Below are positions 56,501-64,000 of a DNA stretch of 64,000 bases, piece by piece. A program made the translations under genes and the position numbers. Location: assembly GCA_001931535.1 (NCBI GenBank), contig CP016211.1, forward strand, positions 3,562,501-3,626,500. Reading direction: 5' to 3'. Within the stretch, counting starts at the first letter, position 1, and the number at the start of each line of letters is the position of its first letter. This DNA comes from Minicystis rosea. GTDB lineage: Bacteria > Myxococcota_A > Polyangia > Polyangiales > Polyangiaceae. The notes beneath the pieces are model-generated. The model was not told where the DNA came from. It did no database searches and saw only the letters and a list, made by a program, of their open reading frames with translations.

Positions 56501-59500
56501 GGCGAGGCCCGCGAGCACCTCGGCCCAGCGCGCCGCCGAGCCCGCGCGCCGCGCCATCGCGGCCGCGCGATCGCGCAGCGCCGCCGAGCCGGGATCGAGC
56601 GCGAGCGCATCGAGGAGCGCGCGGAACGCCTCCTCGGGACGAGCCAGCGGACCGCCGAGGATCTCCGCCGTCTCCGAGAGCAGCGCTGCGCGCGCCGAGG
56701 CATCGAGATCGGTGCGTTCGAGCCGCTCCGTCAGCGCGCGGAGGAGGAGCGTGTGATCGCCCGCCTCGCGCAGCGCGGCCAGGAGCCGCTCCGCCTCGAA
56801 CTCGCTGCGCCGCGCCGCTTCGAACGCCGACGCCAGCATCTCGTCGCTGCGCCCCTGCTGCGAGAGCTTGGCGAGGATCCAATGCAGGTTGATCATCACC
56901 TCGCTGCGCGCCGGCCGCTCGGGATCCTCGTCCACCCCCGGCTTCGCCTGCCGCAACGCGATGAGCAGCAGCGCGCCGTACATGCGCTCCGCCCGCGTGA
57001 AATCGCTCGCCGCGCGGTAGAGCCCCGCGAGCATCCGCAGCGCGCCCGCGTGCTCGGTGCTGATCGACGTCGCCGTCTCGAGCTGAGCCTTCGCGGTCTC
57101 GCCGTCGCCGGCCGCCATCGCCACCTGCGCGAGCTGGAAGTGCACCTCCGCGCGCTCCGGCGATCGACGCCGCCCGTACTCCTCGAGCAGCTTGGTGAGC
57201 AGATCGCGCGCCCGCTCGACCTCGCCTGCGCCGCGCCACGCGCTCGCGAGCGTGAGGCGCGCCGGCCGATCGGTGGGCGCGAGCGCGATGAGCGCCTCCA
57301 GAATCGGGATGGCACGCTCGCGCGATCCCAGCTTCTTCAAGCAGATGTCGGCAGCTTCGCGGAGCTGCTCGAGCGTGGGCGCCGCTTCACCGTCGCCCGT
57401 CAGCAGACCGACGAGCGCATCCCACGCACCCGCGGCCCGATAGAGCGCGCGCAGCGGCTCGCGCAGCGCCTCGGCGCCGGGATGCTCGGCGAGCCCCTTC
57501 TCCAACACCGCGCGCGCCGCGTCGGTGCGACCCGCACCACCGAGCGCCTCCGCGAGCCGCGCGACCGTCGCCACGCGCTCGCCCGAAGCCCCCGGCTCGA
57601 GCGCTTCGAGGCGCTGTTCCAACCAACCCACGGCCGCCGCATGCTCACCGCGCGCGGTCGAGAGCCGCGCCAGCGCATCGAACGCCTCCGCGGTGGGATT
57701 GCCCCGAATGGCGCGGTTGCGATCGGCGAGCGCCCGGCCCGTGTCACCGAGCTTCTCTTCGGCGATCTCCGATGCACGCGTCCACAGCGCCGCCGCGCGC
57801 ACGCCGGCGCCGGCCGCGTCGACCAGCTCGGCCTGCGCCTCCAGCAACGTCGCGAGCTCCGCATGCCGGCCCTCGTCCGCGAGCAGCCCCGAGAGATCCG
57901 CGAGCGAGCGCGGGTGGCCCGGCTCGTCGGCGAGGTTGTCGCGCAGCGCCGCGAGCCGCGCCTCCGCATCGCCCGCGCGCCCGAACAGCTCGGCGATCGA
58001 CAGCCGCAGCGCGAGCTTCGCTTCCACCGAGTCCGCCAGCGACAGCTCGTGCCGGCGCAACGCCAGCAGATCGGCCACGCGCCCCGCGCTCTCGAAGATG
58101 CTCCCGAGCCGCGCGAGCGCCTGCGCATCGTCCGGCGCGCTCTCGAGAATGCGCTGGTACAGCGTGACCGCGCGATCGGCATCCCCGAGGCGCTCCTCCG
58201 CGATCGCTGCAGCGTCGCGGAGCCGCGCCCGCGCCGCGTCGTCCCCGAGCGGCAGCGCCGCGGCCTCGACCAGGATGGACACCGCGTGCTCGTGATCTCC
58301 CGCGGTCACCGCGATCTGCGTGAGCTCGCGGATCGCGAACGCGGCGAGCGCGCCGAGATCGACGTCCGCCTCGCCGCCCGCGGACAGGCGCGTGCCCACC
58401 TCACCGAGCAGCCGCTCCAGGATCGATCGCGACAGCACCTCGTCGTGGAGCACCTCGACCGCAACGGTCGCCGCCTCGTGCAACGACGCGAGCACGTGCT
58501 GCCCAGCGTCCGCGAGCCCGAGCAACGTGCCCACCAGCGCGCGGCTCGGCGCGCGCCGCTGCACGCCCGCGAGCATCTCGAGCGTGTCCACGCCGCCGCC
58601 GGCGCGCCCGAGCGCCTGCGACAGCGCATGCTCCGCGGCCGCGGGATCGGAGCGCCGATCCCGATGCCATGCGGCCACCGTGCGCAACAGCTCACCCGCC
58701 AGCGCCGGCGCGAGCTCCGTATCGGCCGCGACCGCGCCCGCGAGGGCCGCCGTCGCCGCATCCCACGCCGACGCATCCTCGCCGGCCGCGCCTTCCATCC
58801 AAGCCACGATGTCGCCGTCGACCGCGCCGCGCGCGCGGGCCGAAGCCACCAGCGTCTCGGCCGCCACGTCCCACCGACCGAGCCGCGTGGCCGCGCGCAC
58901 CGCCGCGTTCGCCGCATCCGCGCGATCGGGCGCCGCCGCCAGCGCCGCGAGGTACGCGTCGAGCGCGCTTGCCGCATCATCGATGCGCGCATCGAGCACC
59001 ACGCCGCGCTGGTAGTGCAGCTCGGCCGCGCGCGGCCCCGGCGGACACGCCGTCACCGCATCGCCGAGCGCCCCAGCGGCCGCGCCCCACAGCCCCGTCG
59101 CCGCCGCGAGCCGCAGGATCCGCTGCTCGATCGCCGTATCCTCCGGCGACAACGGCAGCGCGCGCGCCAGCGCTCGCAGCGCCGCAGGCGCATCCCCGGC
59201 GCGATGCTCCTCGAGCTCCGCCGCCTCCAACAGCAGAGTGCTCCGCTCCGCCGCGTTGCCCGCCGCGGCCAACCGATGCTCCAGGAGCGAGAGCCGCCCG
59301 GCCCAGTCGCCCGTCGCCTCGAACGCCGTCAACAAGAGCGCCACCGCGTCATCGCGATGCGCCGCGTCCTCGAGCAACGCCCGCGCGCCCGCCTGCGCAC
59401 CGGCGCGCGCCGGCTCCTCGGCCAGCACCGCCTCGTAGCTGCGGAGCGCGCCGGCCGCGTCACCGAGATGCGTGCGGCGCACGTCGCCGAGCTTCTCCTC

Positions 59501-61306
59501 CAAATCGAGCCGCCGCCCCGGATCACGCGCCTCCGCGAGCCCGCGCTCCAGCACCTCGGACAGCTCGCGGAACCGCCCTGCGGCCCCGAGCAGCGCCGAC
59601 AGCGCATCCACGCTCTCCTCGCTCGCCCCGAAGATCCGCTCGATCTTCTGCCACGCCTCGACGGCGGGCCCGGCCGCGGACAGCTCGTCGGCATACACCC
59701 GCGCCGCCCGCACCAGATGCGCGCGCGACGCCGGCGTCTTGCCCTCCGAATCCGCCGCGCGCGTGAGCGCCGTGATCAGCTCTTCCCAGCGGTGCTCGCG
59801 CTCGTGCAGCGCGATGGTCGCCTCGTGCGCCTCGGTGTCCGTCGCATCGTCGGCCAGCACCAGCGCGTACGCCGAGAGCGCGCGATCCACGTCGCCGAGC
59901 GCATCGGAAAGCCGCGCCGCTTCGCCGCGCAGCCGGCGCCGCTCCTCGGCGCCCGGCTCCAGCGTGGCCCTTCGCTCCAGCACCTCGAGGCGCTCCGCGC
60001 GGCGATCCGCCTGCCCCAGCAGATCATCCAGCCGGCGACAGGCCGCGAGCATCGCGCCGGCCTGCACATCCGGCGCGCGGAACACCCGCAGGTAGAGCTC
60101 CGTCGCGCCCGCGGCGTCGCCGATCGGGTGCTCGCGCACGCTCGCCGCCTCGAACAGCAGCGCCACCGCACGCGCATGGAGCGCCGGCCTCTCCGCCTCC
60201 AGCGCGAACGCCGCCTGCGCCGCGCGCGCCAGCGCGTCGGCATACGCATCGAGCCGCCCGCTGCGCTCCCCGAGCGCGCGCAGATGAACCCGCGCATCAT
60301 CGGCCTCGGGATCGAGCGCCAAGAGCGACGCGTAATGCTCCGCCGCCTCGTGGTCGCGCCCTTCGCCGACCAACAGCTCCGCGATCTCGCGGTGCAGCGC
60401 CGCGCGCGCCGCCGGCTCGGCCTTGCCCAGCGCCACCCCGAGCACGCGGATGATCTCGCCCGTCTTCCCGCTCGCCGCGTAGTGCCGGCGCAGCTCACCG
60501 AGCGCGCGCTCCTGCACGTCGGCCGGCGCATCGGGGAACGCGAACACCCGCTCGATCAGCGCGATCCCCTCACCCTCGCTCGCCGCGTCCGCCGCGATGT
60601 GGAGCGCCTCCTCGAGCGCCTCCCCCGGGCTCGCCAGCTTGTCGAGCAGGCACGCCGCGATCTGCGCGCGACGCGCCGTCACCGCCGCGCGATCCTGCGA
60701 TCCGAGCCGCGAGCGCCAGAGATCCACGAGCTCGCGCCAGCGCCCCTCGCGCTCCAGGAGCCGCTCCAGCGAGCCCGAGATCTGCCCGTCGCTCGGCGAC
60801 AGCCGCGACAGCGCCGCCAAGTACCCGATGGCGCGATCCGCGTCGCCCGCGAGGTCCTTCGCGATCTGCGCCGCCTCGCCGTACAGCTCCACGCGGCGCG
60901 CGGCGCTCTCGGTCGCCGCGATCACCTTGTCGTAGAGCCCGAGCAGCGCGTCCCAGCGCCGGTCGACCGTGAGCTGCATCGAGAGCCGCTCGAACGCCCA
61001 CGAAGCCGTGGGGTCGAGATCCAGCGCCCGCATCAGCACGGTGGCCACGCCGATGCCGCCCTCGAACCACTGGCTCACGAAGTCGTGAGCACGTTGGCAG
61101 AGCTCGAGCGCGTAGGCCTTGTCGAGCGGCTTGTAAACCGCTTCGGCGTAAGCCCGCGCGACGTCCTCTGGACGATCGTGCGTCTCGGCGAGGCGCTCGG
61201 CCTCGTCCCAGAGCTCGGGCTTGTCGGGTTCGAGCAATGCCGCAGCAACTGCTTGCTCGAGATCGGAAGGCGCGGGCGTAGCCGGAGGGGGAATGGACTG
61301 GCTCAT
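53516..61306 (-). CDS. giant tetratricopeptide repeat protein
   Basis: 2596 residues, without signal peptide or membrane helix, so cytoplasmic. The sequence is a near-continuous series of TPR-type helical pairs with A-x-x-x-Y/L and repeated motifs such as D-A-A-G-A-L-R-S-Y-E-A-V-L-A, G-D-A-A-x-A-x-x-L-Y-x-R and L-A-x-x-x-x-x-x-G-x-x-(D/E)-(R/A)-A, probably 50 or more units, with D-P-x-x-A/S loops. No enzyme domain is visible. It would form a very long superhelical scaffold for protein interaction. A small lipoprotein gene follows 14 bp downstream. Homologous giant TPR proteins occur in Polyangia, with unknown role. Confidence 0.88.
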   Translation of the reverse strand: MSQSIPPPATPAPSDLEQAVAAALLEPDKPELWDEAERLAETHDRPEDVARAYAEAVYKPLDKAYALELCQRAHDFVSQWFEGGIGVATVLMRALDLDPTASWAFERLSMQLTVDRRWDALLGLYDKVIAATESAARRVELYGEAAQIAKDLAGDADRAIGYLAALSRLSPSDGQISGSLERLLEREGRWRELVDLWRSRLGSQDRAAVTARRAQIAACLLDKLASPGEALEEALHIAADAASEGEGIALIERVFAFPDAPADVQERALGELRRHYAASGKTGEIIRVLGVALGKAEPAARAALHREIAELLVGEGRDHEAAEHYASLLALDPEADDARVHLRALGERSGRLDAYADALARAAQAAFALEAERPALHARAVALLFEAASVREHPIGDAAGATELYLRVFRAPDVQAGAMLAACRRLDDLLGQADRRAERLEVLERRATLEPGAEERRRLRGEAARLSDALGDVDRALSAYALVLADDATDTEAHEATIALHEREHRWEELITALTRAADSEGKTPASRAHLVRAARVYADELSAAGPAVEAWQKIERIFGASEESVDALSALLGAAGRFRELSEVLERGLAEARDPGRRLDLEEKLGDVRRTHLGDAAGALRSYEAVLAEEPARAGAQAGARALLEDAAHRDDAVALLLTAFEATGDWAGRLSLLEHRLAAAGNAAERSTLLLEAAELEEHRAGDAPAALRALARALPLSPEDTAIEQRILRLAAATGLWGAAAGALGDAVTACPPGPRAAELHYQRGVVLDARIDDAASALDAYLAALAAAPDRADAANAAVRAATRLGRWDVAAETLVASARARGAVDGDIVAWMEGAAGEDASAWDAATAALAGAVAADTELAPALAGELLRTVAAWHRDRRSDPAAAEHALSQALGRAGGGVDTLEMLAGVQRRAPSRALVGTLLGLADAGQHVLASLHEAATVAVEVLHDEVLSRSILERLLGEVGTRLSAGGEADVDLGALAAFAIRELTQIAVTAGDHEHAVSILVEAAALPLGDDAARARLRDAAAIAEERLGDADRAVTLYQRILESAPDDAQALARLGSIFESAGRVADLLALRRHELSLADSVEAKLALRLSIAELFGRAGDAEARLAALRDNLADEPGHPRSLADLSGLLADEGRHAELATLLEAQAELVDAAGAGVRAAALWTRASEIAEEKLGDTGRALADRNRAIRGNPTAEAFDALARLSTARGEHAAAVGWLEQRLEALEPGASGERVATVARLAEALGGAGRTDAARAVLEKGLAEHPGAEALREPLRALYRAAGAWDALVGLLTGDGEAAPTLEQLREAADICLKKLGSRERAIPILEALIALAPTDRPARLTLASAWRGAGEVERARDLLTKLLEEYGRRRSPERAEVHFQLAQVAMAAGDGETAKAQLETATSISTEHAGALRMLAGLYRAASDFTRAERMYGALLLIALRQAKPGVDEDPERPARSEVMINLHWILAKLSQQGRSDEMLASAFEAARRSEFEAERLLAALREAGDHTLLLRALTERLERTDLDASARAALLSETAEILGGPLARPEEAFRALLDALALDPGSAALRDRAAAMARRAGSAARWAEVLAGLAEREEAEGRSVLAAGLFLSLAEIHERDLGDAATALPLYLRAELLGAEPVVVWRALDRVSGVVGDVATQIRVLRQLVFAGDAAGDADAQTETIYRLAELELASSADQTQGLASLEWALGREPRWDRAGRMLQHAIEVSADPAVLAAYERVARSSGDPSMLLDALDRSARAGTAGMEVVREAVDLAISAGDAGRVEALLARAIELGEANPAGMGEAVWALARLAERREAEGANTAALSLLGRAIDAAEHDEAQRLAARALVIAEERLGTPRLAAEVYERLLSRDRHDREVWQPLLALYRRIGDLGVLEAKLREAIECAFDAVWRSELRMERAKLLLDRSPEEAARELDEVLQEDAENAEAAALLTTIYEQNGDERALAELMERRLSIARAQQDGDSVLHLSLRLGELLARDRRDQAIDVYRAALDVVPASTAVMERLIALYEAEDRPEDRADMMERMLALETGRAAAERALGLAEIRRRLEDEDGMLRALDLGVRADPSFTALRDRLAALYTERGRWAELASMLAFEGSVLAGEAGVARLREAAAVYLDQLDQPADAAAALAQAVAIAPDDLALLVQLARCLGRAGQYEAAVAHVGAALDRGPASVEDRVSLLRLRAELAMADDLDRAVQDLETAYGLAPAVVAHDLAVALEHRRAVPGGAVDQALLLRLVALLLDLGDQERARLVIGDYLARVPHDVVVLRRAAEIEGGAGRWDAAVELCERLVGLAQGADKVEAALRLADACTQAGYPHDARPVLEAVFAESPGDARVRDHLRRIYEATSAHRELAELFMSEARLTNDTAERFASLRKAGSLLLESAGDPAAAVAPLEAARELKPRDGEVAMLLADAYIQSGRLQEAADFLDASIQAQKGRRSREVSMMQQRMAQIARAVGDRSNELAWLNAAFESDAQNGEAAAALADVATEFGQLEVALKALKAITLMKSPKPLSRAMAYLRQAMIAQHQGDLRKAQMLAKKAQTEDPHLEEATAFLAQLNGG

Positions 61307-61636
61307 GGTGTGCGCGGGGCTCGAAGACTAACAGGGCACCCCGCGCGCCGGGGAGACGCGATCGAACGCATCCCCTGCGTGCCCCGAAGTGCCCGCAAAA
61401 CCCGCAAAACACGCGCGCCGCGACGATTGGTGTTGTCATCGGCGGCGCGTCCGTGGTGAGCGCGGCGATCGCGTGCCCCACGCGCCCCCTTCACGTCGCG
61501 CGTCACGCGCCGATCGAGCCTGAATCCCGCTCGCACACGCTCCCCGAACGAGCGCGCTTGACCTGCGCCTCCGCGCTCCGTATTTAACCAACAAGTTGAT
61601 AACCCATCGGTTGAATACCGATCGGTTGAGAACGCC
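61307..61636. other. divergent regulatory region between giant TPR gene and arsR operon
   Basis: This 330-bp stretch has no gene. The right end holds three 15-bp operator-like repeats (61586-61630). The rest is GC-rich with the AT-richest patch near 61580-61630, where the arsR promoter should lie. Confidence 0.6.
61586..61630. promoter_or_regulatory. three tandem 15-bp operator repeats upstream of arsR
   Basis: AACCAACAAGTTGAT (61586), AACCCATCGGTTGAA (61601) and TACCGATCGGTTGAG (61616) are spaced exactly 15 bp apart. Each has AACC-N4-GGTT-like dyad symmetry; the third contains the perfect palindrome ACCGATCGGT. The last ends six bases before the ATG at 61637, so a bound ArsR dimer would cover the ribosome-binding site and promoter. 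Confidence 0.7.
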
Positions 61637-62047
61637 ATGACGACCGACCCGCTCAGCGCCACCCTCTTCGCCCTCGCCGATCCGACGCGGCGCGGGATCC
61701 TGTCCCGGCTCGCGACCGGTGACGCCACGGTGAAGGAGCTCGCCGCTCCTTACGACATGAGCCTCGCCGCGGTCTCCAAGCACCTCAAAGTGCTGGAGAG
61801 CGCCGGCCTCATCTCTCGCGGTCGAGACGCGCAATGGCGTCCCTGCCACCTCGAAGCCAAGCCCCTCCAAGCCGTCTCCGACTGGCTCGAAGACTATCGC
61901 CGCTTCTGGGACCACAGCCTCGACAGCCTGGCCGACTACCTGAAGGTCATGCAGCAGAGCACCAATGAAGCCCCCGCTCCGGCACGGAAACCGCGCCGCA
62001 AAACCCTCACGCCCCGCCCGAAGCCTACGAAAGGACGAAACCGATGA
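61637..62047 (+). CDS. ArsR-family winged-helix regulator
   Basis: 136 residues. The winged helix (about 5-95) has L-A-D-P-T-R-R-G-I-L-S-R-L, the recognition helix S-L-A-A-V-S-K-H-L-K-V-L-E and the wing R-G-R-D-A-Q-W-R. The metal-binding cysteines of classical ArsR/SmtB are absent, as is typical of the subgroup paired with SRPBCC genes. The C-terminal tail is Pro/Lys-rich and basic. It overlaps the SRPBCC start by four bases (ATGA). Tandem operators directly upstream imply autoregulation. Confidence 0.93.
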   Translation: MTTDPLSATLFALADPTRRGILSRLATGDATVKELAAPYDMSLAAVSKHLKVLESAGLISRGRDAQWRPCHLEAKPLQAVSDWLEDYRRFWDHSLDSLADYLKVMQQSTNEAPAPARKPRRKTLTPRPKPTKGRNR

Positions 62048-62547
62048 AGATGGCTATCGAAGCTTCCTCCGCCACCGAGCCCGTCATCGTCATGACTCGC
62101 ATCTTCGATGCTCCGCGAGACGTGGTGTGGCTCGCCTTCACCGATCCCAAGCACGTCGTCCGCTGGTACGGTGGCCGCGGCTTTTCGAGCCCTCGATGTG
62201 AAATGGACGTTCGCCCCGGCGGCCTCTGGCGCCACACCATGCGTACGCCCGACGGCTCCGAACATCCGCTCGAGTTCATCTACGTCGAAGTCGTGAAGCC
62301 CGAAAAGCTCGTTTGGCAAAACGTCGATCACGGCAAACGCACGAGCGGCCCGCCCACCTGCTGCAACACCATCACGCTGGAGGAGCACGGCAAACAGACG
62401 AAGTGGAAGCTCGTCGCCCGCTTCAATACGATCGCCGATCGCGACCTCGCCGCACGGAGCGGATTCACGAACATCATCACCCAAGGCTCCGAGCGCCTCG
62501 AGGCCGTGGCCCAAGAGCTCTCGCGTGGGGCCGCGACCTCATCCTGA
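62044..62547 (+). CDS. SRPBCC/AHSA1-family protein
   Basis: 167 residues. A-P-R-D-V-V-W-L-A-F-T-D-P at the N-terminus, W-Y-G-G-R-G-F-S-S-P and a D-V-R-P-G-G-x-W-R strand are hallmarks of the AHSA1 group, which forms a helix-grip hydrophobic cavity. C-terminal E-R-L-E-A-V-A-Q-E-L closes the long helix. It probably binds a small hydrophobic ligand. It is translationally coupled to the ArsR regulator, a widespread pair; the ligand may be the signal or an enzyme substrate (inference). DUF1993 follows 48 bp later. Confidence 0.92.
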   Translation: MKMAIEASSATEPVIVMTRIFDAPRDVVWLAFTDPKHVVRWYGGRGFSSPRCEMDVRPGGLWRHTMRTPDGSEHPLEFIYVEVVKPEKLVWQNVDHGKRTSGPPTCCNTITLEEHGKQTKWKLVARFNTIADRDLAARSGFTNIITQGSERLEAVAQELSRGAATSS

Positions 62548-62595
62548 TAGCGAATCTCCCCCATCTCATCATCGGATAGCCAAGGAGGCAGTCCC

Positions 62596-63138
62596 GTGAA
62601 GCTTTCCATCCACACGATGGCCGTCGACACGTTCATTCCCATGCTGCGTATGCTCTCCCATGTCCTCGACCGAGGCGCGGAACACGCGCGCGAAAAGGCC
62701 GTCGATCCGAGCACGCTCGTCGAAGGCCACCTCGCCCCCGACATGTACACGCTCGCCCTGCAAGTCCGACTCGCCTGCGATCATGCCCAGAATGGGACCG
62801 CGATCCTCATCGGCCAGGAGCCGCCGCGCCCGAAGCACACCGACGAGAAAACCATCGACGATCTCAAAGCCCGTATCGCCGAGACGATCGGCTATCTCGA
62901 GAGCGTGCCCGTCTCCGCCTTCGCCGCCGCGGAAGATCGCGACATCGAGCTCCCGCTCCAAGCCGATCTCGCGATGCAAATGAACGGCGCCCGCTTCCTC
63001 AAGGACTGGGCCCTTCCCCATTTCTACTTTCACGTCGTCACCGCCTACGACATCCTCCGTCACAGCGGCGTCGAGATCGGCAAGCGCGACTACCTCCGTC
63101 ACATCGGCGACGCCATCCGGCCGCGCAAAGCGAGCTGA
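62596..63138 (+). CDS. DUF1993 family protein
   Basis: 180 residues from a GTG with a perfect AAGGAGG upstream. It resembles the DUF1993 group (DinB-like four-helix fold): M-A-V-D-T-F-I-P-M-L near the start, H-L-A-P-D-M-Y-T-L-A-L-Q-V, and A-L-P-H-F-Y-F-H-V-V-T-A-Y-D-I-L-R with His residues that could bind a metal, ending G-V-E-I-G-K-R-D-Y-L. It lies 48 bp downstream of the SRPBCC gene, probably in the same operon. Function unknown. Confidence 0.85.
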   Translation: MKLSIHTMAVDTFIPMLRMLSHVLDRGAEHAREKAVDPSTLVEGHLAPDMYTLALQVRLACDHAQNGTAILIGQEPPRPKHTDEKTIDDLKARIAETIGYLESVPVSAFAAAEDRDIELPLQADLAMQMNGARFLKDWALPHFYFHVVTAYDILRHSGVEIGKRDYLRHIGDAIRPRKAS

Positions 63139-63305
63139 CGGCGAGCAGACTCCTCATCTCGAAGACCGTCGGCTCTCCCGCCCGACGCGCCGGACGAGAT
63201 CCGTTTCGGCTTTACATCACGACCGGACATTGACCGTATCGTCCTAAACGCCTGTTTCAACGTCGCGTCGGGAACGAAGGGGCAGACACGCGTCTCTGCC
63301 ATCGG

Positions 63306-64000
63306 ATGCGGCTCTTGTCACACTTGCGGGCGTCCGGCCGATCCCTGTCGGTGCCCGCCCCTTCCGACACCACCGAGCCTTCCCGGCGGCCCCGCCGCTT
63401 TCGGGCCCTCTCCATGGCTCTGGGCTTGTGCGCCGGTCTCGGGCTCGCCGAGCTCGGCTTCCGCGTCCGTGACGGCGGCGCCTTCCCGCTCGTCAATGTC
63501 TACGAGCGCGACCCGAAGCGCGGTGTTCGCCTCGAGCCGGGCACCGAGACCGTCATCGGATCTCGCGGTGTCACGCCCACCCGCGTCCGCATCAACGGCG
63601 ATGGCTACCGTGGTCCCGAGTGGCCGAAGCCCTCGCGCGACGAGGTGATCGTCATCGGTGATTCGCTCTCGTTCGGCCTCGGCGTCGACGAGGATCAGTC
63701 GCTCGCGGCGCGCCTCCATGCGGTTTTCCCCAGCGGTACGCGCGTGCTCGATGCATCAGTACCGACGTATGGTCCCCCGAGTACCTCGCGACCCTCGAAG
63801 AGGTGTTGAAGACCCGCGCCCCCGCAACGGTGGTGATGATCGTCAATGCGATGAACGACTTCGCCGAGCTCGGTCACCCGAACACGGAACGTCACACGGC
63901 CGTCGACGGCTGGGCGGCCCGCATCACCAGCAGCTCGCCCCCTCCGACATCGCGCCTGCGCGAGCTCTTGATTCGACGCTCGCACATGACCTTTGCGCTC
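63306..64000 (+). CDS. SGNH/GDSL-like hydrolase (frameshifted, partial at window edge)
   Basis: The first frame from 63306 has a basic N-terminus, one hydrophobic helix (about 36-50, M-A-L-G-L-C-A-G-L-G-L-A), and the block I motif V-I-G-D-S-L-S-F-G-L-G with the catalytic Ser. At the C tract 63774-63778 the coding signal moves to another frame, where P-E-Y-L-A-T-L-E-E-V continues through V-V-M-I-V-N-A-M-N-D-F, the block III Asn, to the right edge. One missing C restores a single frame. The intact protein should be a membrane-anchored SGNH hydrolase (esterase or acyl-sugar type). The 3' end is outside the window. Confidence 0.78.

Noticed and set aside
53561..61459. A 2632-codon open frame on the plus strand, antisense to the giant TPR gene
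   Set aside because: Its composition is dominated by Arg, Glu, His and Ala with no domain pattern. It is the expected mirror of a GC3-biased gene, while the minus strand has clear TPR motifs and a normal start.

Overview
The window is very GC-rich chromosomal DNA with a strong G/C bias at third codon positions, which is why long open frames without stops also run antisense to the real genes. Gene content points to a myxobacterium, most likely Myxococcota, Polyangia (Polyangium/Sorangium-like). The signs are a Hanks-type Ser/Thr kinase beside a GPAEDRAAADTLF-type tetratricopeptide protein, several secreted lipoproteins with Ser/Thr/Gly-rich linkers and beta-propeller repeats, an NtrC-type response regulator, a bacterial mevalonate pathway and a giant TPR protein. 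This is inference from families; no marker such as rRNA lies here. I see no tRNA, rRNA, CRISPR array, insertion sequence or prophage.

Layout. 1-3.6 kb: a DUF3540 gene and a pentapeptide-repeat gene (a pair typical of type VI secretion cargo loci) face a modular Pro/Ala-rich protein with repeated D-V-D-x-T-Q-M motifs. 3.8-9.3 kb: Ser/Thr kinase, TPR protein (frameshifted in a C-rich tract), SBBP lipoprotein and Uma2-type nuclease. 9.4-10.0 kb: an unrecognised protein. 10.3-17.4 kb: a sigma-54 two-component system transcribed divergently from an RND efflux adaptor and pump; the gap holds a sigma-54-like promoter and a near-palindrome at enhancer distance. 17.5-23.6 kb: an RpoH-like sigma factor, a zinc-ribbon membrane protein, lipoproteins, and a hairpin repeat array between convergent genes. 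23.7-28.1 kb: a beta-oxidation operon (multifunctional alpha subunit, thiolase) downstream of a TetR regulator, with two matching inverted-repeat operators. 28.3-33.4 kb: two propeller lipoproteins and an MscS channel. 33.5-38.5 kb: polyprenyl diphosphate synthase, then mevalonate kinase, diphosphomevalonate decarboxylase, phosphomevalonate kinase and an ABHD18-like hydrolase in an overlapping operon. 38.6-53.5 kb: DUF4142 lipoprotein, a translationally coupled FUSC pair, FKBP, M48 protease, prolyl oligopeptidase, lysophospholipase-like hydrolase, amidotransferase, ferritin-like protein, MurJ, phosphatase, DUF2231, NlpC/P60 and a small lipoprotein. 53.5-61.3 kb: a 2596-residue TPR protein. 61.6-63.1 kb: an ArsR/AHSA1/DUF1993 operon behind three 15-bp operator-like repeats. 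63.3 kb to the edge: an SGNH hydrolase-like gene, frameshifted in a C tract and cut by the window end.

The most coherent systems are (i) the NtrC-type two-component pair with the efflux pump, (ii) the TetR-controlled fatty-acid oxidation operon, (iii) the lower mevalonate pathway feeding a neighbouring prenyl synthase, (iv) the ArsR/SRPBCC operon, and (v) a possible kinase-substrate pair at a type VI cargo locus. Both frameshifts seen are apparent single-C losses in C-rich runs, so assembly error should be excluded before calling pseudogenes.
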